A stretch of 64,000 nt of DNA, from contig JAHEAQ010000006.1 of assembly GCA_024642705.1 (NCBI GenBank), positions 51,168-115,167 of the forward strand. The letters run 5' to 3'. The translations under genes and the position numbers were made by a program. The notes beneath the pieces are model-generated. The model worked only from the letters and a program-made list of their open reading frames with translations. It had not been told where the DNA came from and did no database searches. This DNA is from Bacteroidota bacterium (GTDB taxonomy: Bacteria > Bacteroidota > Bacteroidia > Chitinophagales > Saprospiraceae). Positions within the stretch are counted from its first letter, which is position 1, and the number at the start of each line of letters is the position of its first letter. Below, in pieces: positions 36,276-46,401 of the stretch.

Positions 36276-37805
36276 TTACTCCTTCATAAACGATTTTGAA
36301 TTCCGAATTGGTTCCCAGTCAAATTCGACAAGGCAATCAATTACTCTAAGTCTATTGGTATTTATGAAATTTGGCAGCGTGAAATCCACAAATTGTTCTC
36401 TCTTCTTGCGCTTCATTTTTTCAACAATATTTCCTTCTTGATCCATAAAAAATATCTTTCCATTTGCAGCATCAGTCATGCATTCATAGATTCTATATGC
36501 AAAATTATTTTCATGGCTTGTTCCTTCTAATAGAAATGAAAAAACAGTTAAATCAATTCCTGCATTATGCAATTTAACCGCAGTATCACATAGATTAATA
36601 CCTTCACCACATGAATCCATACCATCAGAAATAAGCAATACTGTCTTTCTATTATTTGCACTAGTAAATAACGAAGAAGCTTCATTGAGCATTCTATTCA
36701 GAGGCGTCCAGCCATAAGGATATATTGTACCCACAATGCTATCCATTTCAAATCTCGTGTTTTGTCCGATCGCAGTCATCATTAAAGGATCAAAACCACA
36801 AATTCCACCGACAGTAATAGCTCCAATGCTTGAACTTGATTGTGTTTGCCTCAAAATTGCAAGACTTAGCTCTTCCATTACGTCAAATCGATTAATATTA
36901 ATTCCCCAATCTACTTTTTCTTCCATAGAACCAGAAATATCCATAACCATTACTATTTCACTATAATTGTTAAGTAATGTTATCATTTGTTCAATTTTTT
37001 TTGGAAGATGCTGAAGATCAATAGATCTTAATTTGTTTATATAATTTAAAGAATCTTTTTTAATACTATCTTGATGTACCCTTCTTCTGAGTTCCTCTAC
37101 ATCAAAATTAAACTCCTGAATTATAGGTAATTCTTTACCACAATTTAATATCCGAGCTTCTACCGTATCTAGATTTTTTTGAGCAATTTCATGTTCTGAA
37201 TCCAAGGTTAAAGCTTTTTTATAATATGGATATGCTTGCATAAAGTCTTCGACTCTTAATAAACTAAATTGATATCCCTTTCCATCACTGCTATGGGTTC
37301 TGGTTACTACTTTTGAATATCCACAAGCCACTAAAATATCCGCCCATAAATCAAGGTCTGGATACAAAGCCCTTTCAATTTCATATTGAGCATTGTGAAA
37401 ATCAATATATGCATCGTGAAATTCTTCTACGCCACTTTGCATATGCAAAATCCCTCTGTAGTACAATTTCAATGCTTTAAAATTGTGATTTTCATTCTTC
37501 ATCATTTTTAGTGAAAGAAACTTTTCCAAATTTTCCCAGTCCTTTTGCTTAATAAAGAATTCTACTGCTTTTTCCTGAATTTGAATATTAAAAGGCGAGA
37601 TTTCGAACGCAGCAAGGAAATGTTTTTTTGCTAATGGAATATTCGAATTCTCTACCATTTGTTCTGCTTTGGAAAGTTGATCTAGAGCAAAACTATCTTT
37701 TACTATTCCTTGACCAAACATGCATGAATGAATAAAAATGAAGTGAAAGCTAAAAGATACAATTAGCCTGATCAGCTTTAATTTGATTTTAAAAATTGTT
37801 ATCAA
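36276..37805 (-). CDS. Exported TPR - von Willebrand factor A domain protein
   Basis: About 509 residues from TTG 37805 (M-I-T-I-F-K-I-K-L-K); a longer TTG-started frame to 37847 would contain a 19-bp repeat. A signal peptide ends around C-M-F-G-Q-G. TPR-like helices cover about residues 35-210. A VWA domain (about 275-460) holds the metal-ion site DISGS, the later Thr in YGWTPLNRM and Asp in LLISDGMDSCGEG. It probably mediates protein-protein contacts in the envelope. It lies 180 bp upstream of the calpain effector on the same strand; a functional link is possible but not shown. Confidence 0.8.
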   Translation of the reverse strand: MITIFKIKLKLIRLIVSFSFHFIFIHSCMFGQGIVKDSFALDQLSKAEQMVENSNIPLAKKHFLAAFEISPFNIQIQEKAVEFFIKQKDWENLEKFLSLKMMKNENHNFKALKLYYRGILHMQSGVEEFHDAYIDFHNAQYEIERALYPDLDLWADILVACGYSKVVTRTHSSDGKGYQFSLLRVEDFMQAYPYYKKALTLDSEHEIAQKNLDTVEARILNCGKELPIIQEFNFDVEELRRRVHQDSIKKDSLNYINKLRSIDLQHLPKKIEQMITLLNNYSEIVMVMDISGSMEEKVDWGININRFDVMEELSLAILRQTQSSSSIGAITVGGICGFDPLMMTAIGQNTRFEMDSIVGTIYPYGWTPLNRMLNEASSLFTSANNRKTVLLISDGMDSCGEGINLCDTAVKLHNAGIDLTVFSFLLEGTSHENNFAYRIYECMTDAANGKIFFMDQEGNIVEKMKRKKREQFVDFTLPNFINTNRLRVIDCLVEFDWEPIRNSKSFMKE

Positions 37806-37811
37806 TGGTCT

Positions 37812-37868
37812 TTTAGAACTAGTAAAGTACAATAGGTTTGCACACAAAATTTAGAACTAGTAAAGTAC
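37812..37868. repeat. 19-bp direct repeat at the 5' end of the VWA gene
   Basis: TTTAGAACTAGTAAAGTAC occurs at 37812-37830 and again, identical, at 37850-37868, a 38-bp interval. It flanks the alternative TTG start at 37847. It could be a protein-binding pair or slippage product. Confidence 0.7.
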
Positions 37869-38222
37869 CGCAGGAATTGCTTCAACCCAATCTTTGCATT
37901 GAAAATTTTAATTATTTAAGATAAAAATGCGTTTTTTATCTATGAAAATTGACTATCCCACTTCATTAAATAGCAATTCCAAAAAATAAATAAAGTAAAG
38001 ATATTCCAGATCAATAATTTCTGATCCGAGAGAAAATGAAAATAAAGATTTGCATCAATCGCCTTATTTAAAAAATTTGTGATTGATTAAAATATTGAAT
38101 AACAAGTGCCCTCTGGCCTAAGTTTAAAACCGAGAATCGACTCCAATACTAAAGGTCAATTACAAACATTGGAAACTAATGATCCAAAAGGAAATTATTC
38201 CTAATTATACACAACAAAAAAA
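37869..38222. other. Intergenic region without a recognised gene
   Basis: About 350 AT-rich bases between the VWA gene and glyS. I see no ORF of note, no strong hairpin and no consensus -7 box. It should hold the 3' end of the glyS transcript and the promoter of the VWA gene. Confidence 0.5.
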
Positions 38223-39764
38223 TTAAAGCTTCTCTAATAATCTATTCATGCTTACTTTTTCACCAATAACATGTTTCAAATCTTCAATATTAACTCGGAT
38301 TTGATCCAAAGTATCTCTATCCCTTATTGTAACCGTGTCATCTTCAAGCGTATCAAAATCAATTGTTACACAAAAAGGAGTACCAATGGCATCTTGCCTT
38401 CTATATCTTCTTCCAATAGCATCTTTTTCATCGTATTGGCAATTGAATTCATATTTTAATTTATTAAAAACTTCAGTTGCCTTAGATGTCAATTCCTCTT
38501 TGTTCTTTAATAGCGGAAGAATGGCACATTTTACAGGAGCTAATGCAGGATGAAGTTTCAGCACTACCCTTGTTGAGTCCTTTCCATCTGCATCAGGGAC
38601 TGTTTCCTCTTGAAGTCCATTAGTTATTTGCGAAAGAAACATTCTGTCACAGCCAATAGAAGTTTCTAAGACATATGGGACATAATTCTCATTTAGTTCA
38701 GGATCAAAATATTGTAATTTCTTGCCTGAAAGTTCCTGGTGTTGACTTAAATCAAAATCTGTACGAGAATGAATACCTTCCAATTCTCTAAATCCAAATG
38801 GAAATTCAAATTGTATGTCAACGGCAGCATTCGCATAATGAGCTAAGTTTTCGTGATCATGGAATTTTAATTTTTCTTCAGGTGTGCCTAAAGCTTTGTG
38901 CCACTTCAATCTTGTTTCTTTCCAAAATGCATACCATTCCATTTCAGAACCTGGTTGAATGAAATACTGCATTTCCATTTGTTCAAATTCTCTCATTCTA
39001 AAAATGAATTGACGGGCAACAATCTCATTTCTGAATGCTTTTCCAATTTGTGCTATCCCAAAAGGAATTTTCTGTCGAGTCGATTTTTGGACATTTAGAA
39101 AATTTACAAAAATACCTTGTGCCGTCTCCGGTCTCAAGTATAATTTACCTTCTTCACCAGCAATATTACCTAATTGAGTATTGAACATTAAGTTAAATTG
39201 TCTTACTTCGGTCCAATTTCTAGATCCACTTACTGGACATGCAATTTCAAACTCTTCAATAAGACTTTTCAATCCTTCCATGTCACCAGCAGACATTGCT
39301 TTTGCCAAGCGGCCCAATGCATCATCAATTTTTTCTTGTCTTTCGAGGACTCTTTCGTTTGTTGTACGAAATTCCTGTTCATTAAAAGCATCGCCAAAGC
39401 GTTTTTTTGCTTTTTCAATGTCTTTAATATTTTTCGCTTCAATTTTTTCCGCATATTCTTCAATCAAAACATCCGCGCGATATCTTTTTTTAGAATCTTT
39501 ATTATCAACCAATGGATCATTAAATGCATCAACGTGTCCTGAAGCTTTCCAAGTTTTAGGATGCATGAATATTGCAGCGTCAATTCCAACAATATTTTCA
39601 TGCATCTGCACCATTGATTTCCACCAATATTCTTTGATATTGTTCTTCAATTCAACTCCATATGGACCATAATCATATACCGCACTCAGTCCATCATAAA
39701 TTTCACTTGATTGGAAAATAAATCCATATTCTTTGCAGTGACCTATCAAACTTTTAAAATCCAT
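38223..39764 (-). CDS. glyS: Glycyl-tRNA synthetase (single-chain, alpha2 type)
   Basis: Charges tRNA-Gly. 513 residues, class II, of the archaeal/eukaryotic-like dimeric type rather than the alpha2-beta2 type. GFIFQSSEIYDGLSAVYDYG is at the N-terminus, motif 2 runs through LRPETAQGIFVNF and GIAQIGKAFRNEI, motif 3 is LETSIGCDRMFLSQI, and an anticodon-binding domain ends the protein (about 400-505). A -7 box TATATTTG lies on the minus strand at 39791-39798, 27 bases from the start. Confidence 0.96.
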   Translation of the reverse strand: MDFKSLIGHCKEYGFIFQSSEIYDGLSAVYDYGPYGVELKNNIKEYWWKSMVQMHENIVGIDAAIFMHPKTWKASGHVDAFNDPLVDNKDSKKRYRADVLIEEYAEKIEAKNIKDIEKAKKRFGDAFNEQEFRTTNERVLERQEKIDDALGRLAKAMSAGDMEGLKSLIEEFEIACPVSGSRNWTEVRQFNLMFNTQLGNIAGEEGKLYLRPETAQGIFVNFLNVQKSTRQKIPFGIAQIGKAFRNEIVARQFIFRMREFEQMEMQYFIQPGSEMEWYAFWKETRLKWHKALGTPEEKLKFHDHENLAHYANAAVDIQFEFPFGFRELEGIHSRTDFDLSQHQELSGKKLQYFDPELNENYVPYVLETSIGCDRMFLSQITNGLQEETVPDADGKDSTRVVLKLHPALAPVKCAILPLLKNKEELTSKATEVFNKLKYEFNCQYDEKDAIGRRYRRQDAIGTPFCVTIDFDTLEDDTVTIRDRDTLDQIRVNIEDLKHVIGEKVSMNRLLEKL

Positions 39765-39790
39765 ATCTTTTTCCTTATAAAAATGAAGTG

Positions 39791-39798
39791 CAAATATA
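39791..39798 (-). promoter_or_regulatory. -7 box of glyS
   Basis: TATATTTG on the minus strand, matching TAnnTTTG, 27 bases upstream of the glyS start codon. No convincing -33 TTTG is seen. Confidence 0.55.
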
Positions 39799-39970
39799 GG
39801 TTTATCTGCATTATTGTGTAATAATTTATACTTGAAAGATTGTTCTTTGGGAAATACAAAATCTTTTTGAACCAGATTAAAGTAATTTTCGAACCAATTC
39901 GTCTAATAAAATATGGTTACAAAAACCTGATTAGATTTTTAGTGTTTATGAATGCAATTAAAAATAGAAA

Positions 39971-41206
39971 ATGGGTAGAATTATAGGATTATTTGTTTTT
40001 TTCTTATTTATAGCTGGTTTTGAAGTTTACATATTTGACGGTATGAAAGGAATTTTTAATCATTCCTCTTTATTTCTTTGGTTTTATTGGGGAAGTATAA
40101 TCATATTCTTATTTGGTTTTTTAAAAGCATTAACCCAATTCAGTACATTAAATCGTGGATTTTGGGGGAATTTTATAATTGGTCTTGCTTTATCCTTATT
40201 TGTAAGTAAACTTTTTTTCGGAATAGGTATGTTTTTACAAGATTCAATTAGGCTTATTATTGGTTTAGGAACTTCTGTTTTTAATATTTTTAAAAGTGAT
40301 ATTTCGAATATTTTTATCCTGCCTCCTAGGAATACAATTGCCAATTATATCGCTTTATCACTTGGTGCAATTCCATTTTTTTCAATGCTTTATGGAATAA
40401 CAAGAGGGAAATATCAATATACTGTGAATAGAGTAAAATTGAAAATCGAAAATCTACCTGAAGCATTTATTGGCTTCACCATTGCACAAATTTCAGATAT
40501 ACATTCAGGTACTTTTGACAGCATTCACCAAGTTGAAAAAGGCATTACGATGCTGAATGATCAAAAAGCAGATTTAGTAGTGTTCACAGGAGATTTAATT
40601 AATTTTCATAAAGATGAAATCGACCCGTATATAGAAAGTTTTTCTAAAATTTCTGCTCCCTATGGCAAATATTCAATTCTTGGAAATCATGATTATTATG
40701 GTATTCAAAATGTTCTAAGAGCTGAACAGCACAATTATTTTAATGAATTTTCTAAAAAACATGATCAAATAGGTTTCAAATTATTGCGAAATGAACACCT
40801 CAAAATTCACAAAAATGAAAAATCCATTAATTTAATTGGCGTCGAAAATTGGGGAATAGGTGGCTTTCCGAAAACTGGTGATTTAGATAAAGCATTGATT
40901 GGAATTCAAAAGGAAAATGTAAACATCCTACTTTCTCATGATCCTTCACATTGGGATCATGTGGTTTTACCGCATGAACAGAAAATTGATTTAACCTTAA
41001 GTGGGCACACGCATGGAATGCAATTTGGAATTAATTTATCATGGCTAAAGTGGAGTCCTATTCAATACAGATACAAAAAATGGATGGGACTTTATAAAAC
41101 AAATGATCAATACTTATACGTAAATCGTGGGTTTGGCTTTTTAGGATTTCCTGGGAGGGTTTTTATGTGGCCTGAAATTACTGTTTTTGAATTGCAGAAA
41201 GCATAG
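39971..41206 (+). CDS. Membrane-anchored metallophosphoesterase
   Basis: 411 residues. Four hydrophobic segments occupy residues 1-145, then a calcineurin-like phosphoesterase domain (about 165-405): AQISDIHSGTFD, VFTGDLINFHKDE, LGNHDYYG, LLSHDPSHWD and LSGHTHGMQFG supply the D-x-H, G-D, G-N-H-D, H and G-H-x-H metal ligands. It resembles YaeI/UDP-diacylglucosamine-type membrane phosphoesterases; the substrate is not evident. It stands alone on its strand. Confidence 0.9.
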   Translation: MGRIIGLFVFFLFIAGFEVYIFDGMKGIFNHSSLFLWFYWGSIIIFLFGFLKALTQFSTLNRGFWGNFIIGLALSLFVSKLFFGIGMFLQDSIRLIIGLGTSVFNIFKSDISNIFILPPRNTIANYIALSLGAIPFFSMLYGITRGKYQYTVNRVKLKIENLPEAFIGFTIAQISDIHSGTFDSIHQVEKGITMLNDQKADLVVFTGDLINFHKDEIDPYIESFSKISAPYGKYSILGNHDYYGIQNVLRAEQHNYFNEFSKKHDQIGFKLLRNEHLKIHKNEKSINLIGVENWGIGGFPKTGDLDKALIGIQKENVNILLSHDPSHWDHVVLPHEQKIDLTLSGHTHGMQFGINLSWLKWSPIQYRYKKWMGLYKTNDQYLYVNRGFGFLGFPGRVFMWPEITVFELQKA

Positions 41207-41337
41207 AATTGAAATGTTAACAAAACCAATATTACGACCATCTTTTTAAACTAATTAGAAGTTGATTGCTAAAACCAATAACTTGCATAGGTTAATATGA
41301 AAATTGCTATATTGTTCTTTCATCAATAATTTTTTCA

Positions 41338-42075
41338 ATGAACAGGATTTTTTTAATAATCTGTGCGTGTTTTTTTCTAGTGATTTCAATAAGCAAAGCC
41401 CAGGTGTACATTGGAAATTTTGTTGGAAACGATAGCAAAACAATCAATGGTCTTGTAAATTATGAAATACCAATTGGTATTCCGATTCCAATTAAAAGAT
41501 TTAATGATAATCATAAAATTATTTTTACGCCTAGTTATACTTATTCACAAACATATTTCAGTGACAAATGGGTGTTCAGTACGGATGGCAATACAACTTC
41601 GTATGCTTTAGACCCTAATCCAAATCATGAATACAAAAAATCTATTTTTAGCCACCAAAGCAAAATACGAACTTGGGCTTGGCAGGCTTGGTTGGGATTG
41701 GAATCCAAATTTGGAAAAGTTACAACCAATTTATTTTATTCACCTTCCTTCATACAGGTTGGCTCATTTCGTAGAAAATATATTGAAGACAATGAAGTCA
41801 TTAAAATAAAAGAAAGATTCAAGGATAAAGCTGATTTTTACAATGTCAATAGGTTTCAACATCGAATTCAAGGTGCAGTAACCGTATATGGAATAGGTTT
41901 TGGAGCTTATTTAAATTTAACTCCTTATTTCAAAAAAACATCAGATATTGACCTAAAGAAATTTGGTATTACATTGGTCATTCGCCAAGATTTCTTTGAA
42001 CAATTTTTGGATTTTTCAGATTTTCAAGATGAAGCAGAAAAGAAAAATCCAGATATAAAGCAAATGAAATATTAG
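41338..42075 (+). CDS. Exported beta-rich protein, probable outer-membrane component
   Basis: 245 residues. A cleavable signal peptide (about 1-21, ending S-K-A-Q) precedes alternating aromatic strands such as NHKIIFTPSYTYSQTYFSD and KVTTNLFYSPSFIQVGSF, which suggest a small beta-barrel. I do not recognise the family. ThuA follows after 39 bp, so cotranscription is likely. No catalytic motif is visible. Confidence 0.6.
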   Translation: MNRIFLIICACFFLVISISKAQVYIGNFVGNDSKTINGLVNYEIPIGIPIPIKRFNDNHKIIFTPSYTYSQTYFSDKWVFSTDGNTTSYALDPNPNHEYKKSIFSHQSKIRTWAWQAWLGLESKFGKVTTNLFYSPSFIQVGSFRRKYIEDNEVIKIKERFKDKADFYNVNRFQHRIQGAVTVYGIGFGAYLNLTPYFKKTSDIDLKKFGITLVIRQDFFEQFLDFSDFQDEAEKKNPDIKQMKY

Positions 42076-42114
42076 ATTATTAAAAATGAATATTAAGAAA
42101 ATTAAAAATTAAAC

Positions 42115-42879
42115 ATGCGTCTACTTATTAAAAATATGCTCTCAATTGTTTTTGTAACAATTGTGTTTTCTGGAATCTTGCAGGCTCAGCAATTTAAAGT
42201 TATGCTTTTCACTAAAACGAATGGGTTTCATCATACAGCTATTAATGAAGGGGTTGATGCCATTCGAACGATGTCGAAGAAACATCATTTTGCAGTAGAT
42301 TGGCATGAAGATCCTACAAATTTCAATGATAAAAATCTTGAAAAATATCAAGTGGTTATTTTCCTATTGACCACAGGAGATATTTTAAATGAAGAGCAGC
42401 AGATGGCATTGACCAAATTTATTAATTCTGGAAAAGGATTTGTAGGTATACATAGTGCTTCAGACACAGAATATGGTTGGGAATGGTACACAAAAATGAT
42501 TGGTATGATGTTCAAAATTCATCCTCAAATTCAAACTGCAAGACTGAATGTCATTGATGCTAATTTCCCTGGAATGGAAAGAATGCCTAATTCTTTCTTT
42601 TGGACTGATGAATGGTATGAATTCGGACCTCGACTTAACGATAATTTAAATATTCTGCTAAAGATTGATGAAACATCATACGATCCCAATGCAAAATGGG
42701 GTGACAATGTAGGAAAAGGGATGGGTGACCACCCCATAAGTTGGTATCACGACTATGATGGAGGAAGAGCATTTTACACAGCACTTGGCCACGTTCCAGA
42801 AAATTACGATGATAGACTTTTTGTTGAACATCTCTATGGAGCAATCTACTGGGCTGCAACCGGAAAAGGCATTAAATAA
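42115..42879 (+). CDS. ThuA domain exported protein
   Basis: 254 residues with a signal peptide ending near L-Q-A-Q. The ThuA (trehalose utilisation, class I glutamine amidotransferase-like) fold is shown by KVMLFTKTNGFHHTAINEGV, VVIFLLTTGDILN and GKGFVGIHSASDTEYGWEWY, then D-H-P-I-S-W and AFYTALGHVPENYDD. Such proteins in Bacteroidota are tied to carbohydrate turnover; the exact activity is unknown. Confidence 0.88.
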   Translation: MRLLIKNMLSIVFVTIVFSGILQAQQFKVMLFTKTNGFHHTAINEGVDAIRTMSKKHHFAVDWHEDPTNFNDKNLEKYQVVIFLLTTGDILNEEQQMALTKFINSGKGFVGIHSASDTEYGWEWYTKMIGMMFKIHPQIQTARLNVIDANFPGMERMPNSFFWTDEWYEFGPRLNDNLNILLKIDETSYDPNAKWGDNVGKGMGDHPISWYHDYDGGRAFYTALGHVPENYDDRLFVEHLYGAIYWAATGKGIK

Positions 42880-42942
42880 ATAAAATCTAAGATTGCATAT
42901 TCGTGACAAATTGATTTTAGATCCTATTGTTTAAAATAGTTT

Positions 42943-44571
42943 CTAAAAAGCTTTTTGAACAGCTATATAATAGTTTGGTTCTATTTCAAAATCTTTAGAT
43001 TCTATTGATATATTCTCCCATTTTTTAGAATTTGGATTAATACGAATCAGTCGATCTTTTACCATCAAATCTAAAGGCATGTCGAAATTTGAGACACAGT
43101 TCTGCCATTTATAGAAAAGCTTATCATTCTTGAAATAGTAAATGAATACAGGAATTCTAATATCTCTTAGATATTGATCGAAAAAAGGTTCCAAATCGTA
43201 TCCTGATTCCAAACTTATATAATCTTCTATTTGATCTGTAGAAACCGTTTGGTGATAAAAAGTTTTGTTTAAACCTCGAAGAATACTTCTCCATTTCTCA
43301 TCATCATTTATGACCGTTCTCAAGGTATTCAATATATTTCCTCCTTTCACATACATATCACCGCTTCCACTTCTATTTACATTATATGGTCCTATAATGG
43401 GCTTGTCGTTTTGAATTCCTTTTCGATTTCCTCTTACGTATTCCTGTCCAATTTCTTTTCCATAATAATATTCAAGAAACAAACTTTCTGAATAATTGGT
43501 AAAACTTTCATGGATCCACATATCTGCCATGTCTTTATAAGTAATGTTATTGGCAAACCACTCATGACCAGACTCATGGATAATTATGAAGTCAAACAAA
43601 AAACCATGGTCTGTTCCACTTCCATCCCTACCTCGATATCCATTTTTGTAACCATTTCCATAAGTTACTGAACTTTGGTGTTCCATTCCTGTGCTAGGTA
43701 CTTCAACAAGTTTATAGCCATCCTCATAAAAAGGATAAGGTCCAAACCAATATTCAAAAGCCTTCATCATTTTTGGAGCATCCAAAAATTGCTTTTTAGC
43801 TTTTTCCAAATTGTATGGCATTACATAATAGTCCATATCTAAAATACCTTTTTCACCATTATAAGTTTCACCAAAATGAACATAGTCAGCAATATTGATG
43901 TTGACGCCATAATTATTAATTGGGTTGCTAACAAACCAATGCCATGTTTTAGTACCATCGTTAAGATCTTCCACTTTTCTTAATCTACCATTTGAAACAT
44001 CCGTTAAGTTATCTGGAACATTTATGCTCATTAAGACACTATCTGGTTCATCATACATATGGTCTTTATTTGGCCACCAAACACTCGCACCCAACCCTTG
44101 ACAATTGCTGTGAACAATATAATTTCCATTTTCATCTAAATCCCAGGAAATTCCACCATCCCAAGGAGGGTTCAATGCAACTTTAGGAGTACCGCCATAT
44201 TCAACTACAACATTATTTATAGCTCCTAGATCTTGTTTTTTACTCAACTGAATGAAGTGGGAATTTCCTTCAGAAATTACATTCTGTAGTTCACCATCAT
44301 CATTTGTAACTTTGATTATTTTCAATGGTGGTTGCAAATCTATTTGCAGTATCTGGTATGGTTGTAAAACTTCGTACAACACTTTAACACTACCAAAAAT
44401 GGTCTTGTTTTCAGGATTTACTTTTATATCTATATGGTAATATTTCAAATCCCACCATGCCCTTTCTTCAGTAATGGAACCTCTTAATGTATCTTGGCGT
44501 GTAAATTCGTTAATTTGGCCATGAATTATATTGGCAAAAAAAGAAAAAAAAGCAAGGAGAACAAATTTCAT
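42943..44571 (-). CDS. M1 family metallopeptidase
   Basis: 542 residues with a signal peptide ending at about residue 18. Gluzincin aminopeptidase with HESGHEWFANN (H-E-x-x-H, about residues 330-340) and the third zinc ligand Glu in MADMWIHESFTNYSESLFLE; the substrate motif GMEHQSSVTYGNG replaces the usual GAMEN-like signature. An N-terminal beta domain (about 40-225) is present, but the long C-terminal helical domain of large M1 enzymes is lacking. It is probably a secreted or periplasmic peptidase. Confidence 0.9.
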   Translation of the reverse strand: MKFVLLAFFSFFANIIHGQINEFTRQDTLRGSITEERAWWDLKYYHIDIKVNPENKTIFGSVKVLYEVLQPYQILQIDLQPPLKIIKVTNDDGELQNVISEGNSHFIQLSKKQDLGAINNVVVEYGGTPKVALNPPWDGGISWDLDENGNYIVHSNCQGLGASVWWPNKDHMYDEPDSVLMSINVPDNLTDVSNGRLRKVEDLNDGTKTWHWFVSNPINNYGVNINIADYVHFGETYNGEKGILDMDYYVMPYNLEKAKKQFLDAPKMMKAFEYWFGPYPFYEDGYKLVEVPSTGMEHQSSVTYGNGYKNGYRGRDGSGTDHGFLFDFIIIHESGHEWFANNITYKDMADMWIHESFTNYSESLFLEYYYGKEIGQEYVRGNRKGIQNDKPIIGPYNVNRSGSGDMYVKGGNILNTLRTVINDDEKWRSILRGLNKTFYHQTVSTDQIEDYISLESGYDLEPFFDQYLRDIRIPVFIYYFKNDKLFYKWQNCVSNFDMPLDLMVKDRLIRINPNSKKWENISIESKDFEIEPNYYIAVQKAF

Positions 44572-44695
44572 TTTTAAAAATTATCGTTATTTAATTATAT
44601 AGGTATTTAACTTAATAGTTTTCGATTTTCAAAAACTAAATTAATATTTAATGTTCTATTAATTGAAAAAAATATAAAATTCAACTCCTTGCATT

Positions 44696-45457
44696 CTATC
44701 CAACTGTTATTCCTCCGTCTATATTTAATGATGCGCCTGTAATAAAAGAACTTTTTTCAGAAATAAGAAATAAGGCAAGGTCTGCTACCTCTTTAGGTGT
44801 TCCTAGTCTATTTAATAAGGTAGCATTAGCGGCATTATTCACAGCTTCTTGTGGGTTTTCAAATGCAAGTGCAGATTCATGAATTAAATTAGTGTCAATT
44901 GGTCCAGGACACATAGCATTAGCTCTAATAATTGGTCCATATTCAGCTGCAAGCTGCCTAATTAATGCAACTTGTCCAGCTTTAGATGCGCAATAGGCTG
45001 GATGATTAGGAAATGCTTTAAATGCAGCAATTGAAGCGTTGGCTACAAAAATTCCGAACTTGTTTTGCAACATATATGGTATGGAATACTTAGCAAGATA
45101 AAATAGTGAATTTAGATTGGTGGCAATAGTCTGGTTCCAAGTATCAATCGATAAATTAACAACATCTCCAAGCCCCAATTCTCCTGCATTTGCAATAATG
45201 GTGTCGATTTTACCAAATTTATTAATTGCCGTTTCAACCAATTCTAAATTTATTTCCGGTTTACCGACATCTCCGTAAACTATGCAGCAATTAGGTTGGA
45301 TCTTTTTAATCTCTTTTAATAAATGCTCCCCATTTACCTTATTTCTGCCATTGAGAACTAAGCTAGCCCCTTCCTTTGCAAAACAAATTGCCATAGCCTT
45401 GCCCATTCCATTCGTAGCACCAGTAATAATGATCGCTCTATTGTTAAGAATCCCCAT
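44696..45457 (-). CDS. Short-chain dehydrogenase/reductase
   Basis: 253 residues, classical SDR. The NAD(P)-binding T-G-A-T-N-G-M-G at about 12-19, N-A-G at about 89-91 and the catalytic Y-C-A-S-K near 155-159 are present, and it ends S-F-I-T-G-A-S-L-N-I-D-G-G. The substrate is unknown. It lies 59 bp downstream of the amidinohydrolase gene on the same strand and may share its operon. Confidence 0.88.
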   Translation of the reverse strand: MGILNNRAIIITGATNGMGKAMAICFAKEGASLVLNGRNKVNGEHLLKEIKKIQPNCCIVYGDVGKPEINLELVETAINKFGKIDTIIANAGELGLGDVVNLSIDTWNQTIATNLNSLFYLAKYSIPYMLQNKFGIFVANASIAAFKAFPNHPAYCASKAGQVALIRQLAAEYGPIIRANAMCPGPIDTNLIHESALAFENPQEAVNNAANATLLNRLGTPKEVADLALFLISEKSSFITGASLNIDGGITVG

Positions 45458-45516
45458 TTTCTTGTTTTAAGTAGTTCATTAAACTTAAAATTTAATACTT
45501 TGAAAACAATAAATAA

Positions 45517-46401
45517 TTAAACGAAGCGAGATATTGGCCTTGTCAAACAGGTGGGCCCTCCCCCACCTTTAACGCTAATTTCTTGACCTTTATAAGTTCT
45601 AACTTTTGCACCAGCAGCTTCAAGTCTCTCTTTTGTAATAGGATTTCCTTCCACCATAATGCAATCTCTTGGCCCTAAAGCAAGAACGTTACAACCCATT
45701 GATTCAAATTCTATCTCAGGAACTTCAACAAGCTCGTATCCTCGAGAAATTAAATTATCCCGAAAACTTATTGGCAACAATGGTGAATACACCACTGCAA
45801 GATCTTTATCAACCGGACTCAAAACTGACATTAAATGGAAAACATCCGAAGGACCTTTGTAATGCGGAAGATCTACTTGAATAACATGTATACCTAAAGG
45901 ATTTAATATTCCTTTCAATTGACGAATTCCATTTTCATTGGTTCTATAGGTTCTCCCTATTGCAAGCGTAGTTTCGTCAATCCAAGCAACATCGCCACCT
46001 TCTATGGTTCCTGGAGATTCTATTCTACCTAAAATTTCAAAATTATTTTTTATATATATTTCTGAAGCAGCATTTGGCTCCGATGATCTTTCCACTTTTC
46101 CCATATTACACAAAATCACTCCCCAATTGGTAATTATGGAAGCATCTCTGCAATAGATAGAATCAATATTAACCTTTTCATTGCCTTCAAATTTAAAAAT
46201 TTCAGCATTAGTAGATCGTAGTAATTTTTCAAAAGATTGGTATTCTATTAATGCGCTTTCATAATCAGGCTCTTTGAGATAATTAAGTGACTTCCAATAT
46301 TTTGAAATGAAATTTTGATTAATAAAACTTGCTTCTGTAGGTTTTATAAAAACGGATTTAATTTTGCCATATTCAGAATGATTCGTAGCTCTAATGGTCA
46401 T
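45517..46401 (-). CDS. Amidinotransferase/arginine deiminase-fold hydrolase (DDAH-like)
   Basis: 294 residues, guanidino-group modifying superfamily. Catalytic elements are Asp/Glu in IEGGDVAWID, His in SDVFHLMSVLSP and Cys in GGGGPTCLTRP near the C-terminus, the layout of dimethylarginine dimethylaminohydrolases and related enzymes. It probably hydrolyses arginine or a methylated arginine to citrulline. Its start overlaps the end of the amino-acid permease gene by 11 bases, which fits uptake of the substrate by that permease. Confidence 0.82.
   Translation of the reverse strand: MTIRATNHSEYGKIKSVFIKPTEASFINQNFISKYWKSLNYLKEPDYESALIEYQSFEKLLRSTNAEIFKFEGNEKVNIDSIYCRDASIITNWGVILCNMGKVERSSEPNAASEIYIKNNFEILGRIESPGTIEGGDVAWIDETTLAIGRTYRTNENGIRQLKGILNPLGIHVIQVDLPHYKGPSDVFHLMSVLSPVDKDLAVVYSPLLPISFRDNLISRGYELVEVPEIEFESMGCNVLALGPRDCIMVEGNPITKERLEAAGAKVRTYKGQEISVKGGGGPTCLTRPISRFV

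Noticed and set aside
39181..39672. 163-codon ORF on the plus strand
   Set aside because: Lies wholly opposite glyS, has a Ser/Phe-rich composition typical of an antisense frame, and no family motif.
42531..42909. Overlapping minus-strand ORFs of 68-77 codons
   Set aside because: They are antisense frames of the ThuA gene with no start context or motif of their own.
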